From: Rhizobacter sp. Root1238
Lineage (GTDB): Bacteria > Pseudomonadota > Gammaproteobacteria > Burkholderiales > Burkholderiaceae_C
Direction: 5' to 3'
Assembly: GCF_001425825.1 (NCBI RefSeq)
Contig: NZ_LMDM01000023.1
Coordinates: 365-64,364 of the forward strand
Length of the DNA stretch: 64,000 nt
The notes under the pieces: generated by a model
The model's input: only the letters and a program-made list of their open reading frames with translations
Databases searched by the model: none
What the model was told of the DNA's origin: nothing
Program-made: the position numbers and the translations under genes
Shown: one piece after another, positions 63,397-64,000 of the stretch
How positions within the stretch are numbered: the stretch's first letter is position 1
How the letters are laid out: the number at the start of each line of letters is the position of its first letter

Positions 63397-64000
63397 CACC
63401 GGGTGCCGGCAAGGCGCCACCCCACTGCGCCAGGACCTGCATCAATTCCTGGCGGTTGAAGGGCTTGGCGAGCAGATCGTCCATGCCGGCCTCGGCGCAG
63501 GCTCGCCGATCCTCGTCGGTCGAGGTCGCGGTGATCGCGATGATCGGTACGCGGGGAAGGCACAAGGTGTGCTCCTGGGCCCGGATTTCGCGAGTGGCGG
63601 TCTGCCCGTCCATCGTCGGCATCTGGCAGTCCATCAGCACGAGGTCGGGCCGCTGCGATTCGCGCAGCGCTCGCCCGACGGCATCGTGCCCGTTGTTCAC
63701 GCGCTCGTGGGACAGGCCTTGCTGCTTGAGGTAGGCGCAGACGATCAATGCGGACACGTCGTCGTCCTCGGCGACCAGCACGCGCCGCAGGTCGATTGCC
63801 GGCGCCGCCATCGATGCGCCATCCTCGGTCTCGCCGGGTGCCGCGGTCGATGGAAGCCGGGCGCAGAACACGAACTGGGAGCCGAGACACGCCTTGCTGT
63901 GCACGCGGAGCGAGCCGCCCATCGCTTCGGCCAGTTCACGGGCGATGATGAGACCGAGGCCGCCATGGTTGCGCGCCGGCGGGTCGGTCCCGGAATCCAG
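63308..64000 (-). CDS. Hybrid sensor histidine kinase, 5' part beyond the window
   Basis: The visible part starts in the kinase ATP-binding domain: the G2-type GGLGLIIARELAEAMGG is read in frame from the window edge, followed by the sheet-end GSQFVFCARLPST. A receiver domain follows (RVLVAEDDDVSALIV, phospho-Asp in VLMDCQMPTMDG, IIAITATST, Lys in LAKPFNRQEL). The C-terminal tail after the receiver is about 35 residues and is encoded antisense to the end of the FeeM-like gene. The sensor, HisKA and N-terminal parts are not in the window. Confidence 0.9.
   Translation of the reverse strand: MDSGTDPPARNHGGLGLIIARELAEAMGGSLRVHSKACLGSQFVFCARLPSTAAPGETEDGASMAAPAIDLRRVLVAEDDDVSALIVCAYLKQQGLSHERVNNGHDAVGRALRESQRPDLVLMDCQMPTMDGQTATREIRAQEHTLCLPRVPIIAITATSTDEDRRACAEAGMDDLLAKPFNRQELMQVLAQWGGALPAPGVTLPDEPPREEAAWILSGTGARPGGTSRS

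Overview
The window is a high-GC (visibly about 68-70%), gene-dense chromosomal segment with short intergenic gaps and many ATGA stop/start overlaps. YaeQ, DUF924, BON-domain lipoproteins, the CspA sequence, a glutathione-dependent formaldehyde operon and the interspersed hairpin repeats all fit a betaproteobacterium of the order Burkholderiales, probably near Rubrivivax, Methylibium or Piscinibacter. This placement is inference from gene content; no rRNA or tRNA gene was found. No prophage, insertion sequence or CRISPR array was found.

Layout, left half. 1-240 holds a duplicated hairpin repeat. 289-4207 has two adjacent sorbosone/glucose-dehydrogenase-type lipoproteins on the minus strand, divergent from an acyl-CoA ligase (4375-6087). 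After a repeat-filled gap come a GDSL lipoprotein, an OmpW-like barrel and two tandem paralogues of unknown function (8467-10950). 10974-20863 is a mostly minus-strand housekeeping stretch: a chemoreceptor, DUF924, prolyl oligopeptidase coupled to a GNAT protein, YaeQ, an ABC-transporter binding protein, a thioesterase-like protein and a Gfo/Idh/MocA dehydrogenase. 20974-23655 has a secreted coiled-coil protein and an M3 peptidase. A second repeat cluster (23668-24010) precedes a 1017-residue multi-PAS hybrid histidine kinase and a CurA-type reductase.

Middle. 28388-29478 encodes a lipocalin and a BON lipoprotein. cspA follows, then the overlapping operon frmA-fghA-flavin monooxygenase-S4 protein (30053-33222), which pairs glutathione-dependent formaldehyde oxidation with S-formylglutathione hydrolysis. 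33318-40910 contains an outer-membrane barrel, an overlapping VF530/cupin/HlyIII operon, a 2OG-Fe dioxygenase, a short-chain dehydrogenase, rsgA with a possible leader peptide, and a 7TM-GGDEF protein. 40959-44135 is a 1058-residue fusion of an acetoacetate-decarboxylase-like domain with an FAD-dependent desaturase/oxidase-like domain.

Right half. 44218-51193 carries an MFS exporter, small lipoproteins, a flavin reductase, a pseudouridine synthase, a P-loop kinase, a third sorbosone-dehydrogenase-like lipoprotein and a second BON lipoprotein. 51264-52139 is a compositionally foreign gene for a disordered Ser/Pro/Arg-rich protein with a C-terminal coiled coil. 52537-62508 returns to typical content: an ABC exporter, dbpA with a ferredoxin and DUF2127 protein in an overlapping operon, a MocR regulator with a LysE exporter, a threonine-dehydratase-like enzyme, a GFA protein, an isolated flagellar-rod-like protein and an FKBP isomerase. 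The window ends with a FeeM-like acyltransferase whose 3' end overlaps that of a hybrid histidine kinase running off the edge.

The least explained items are the tandem paralogue pair at 8467-10950, the decarboxylase-like/FAD fusion at 40959-44135, and the low-GC disordered protein at 51264-52139.
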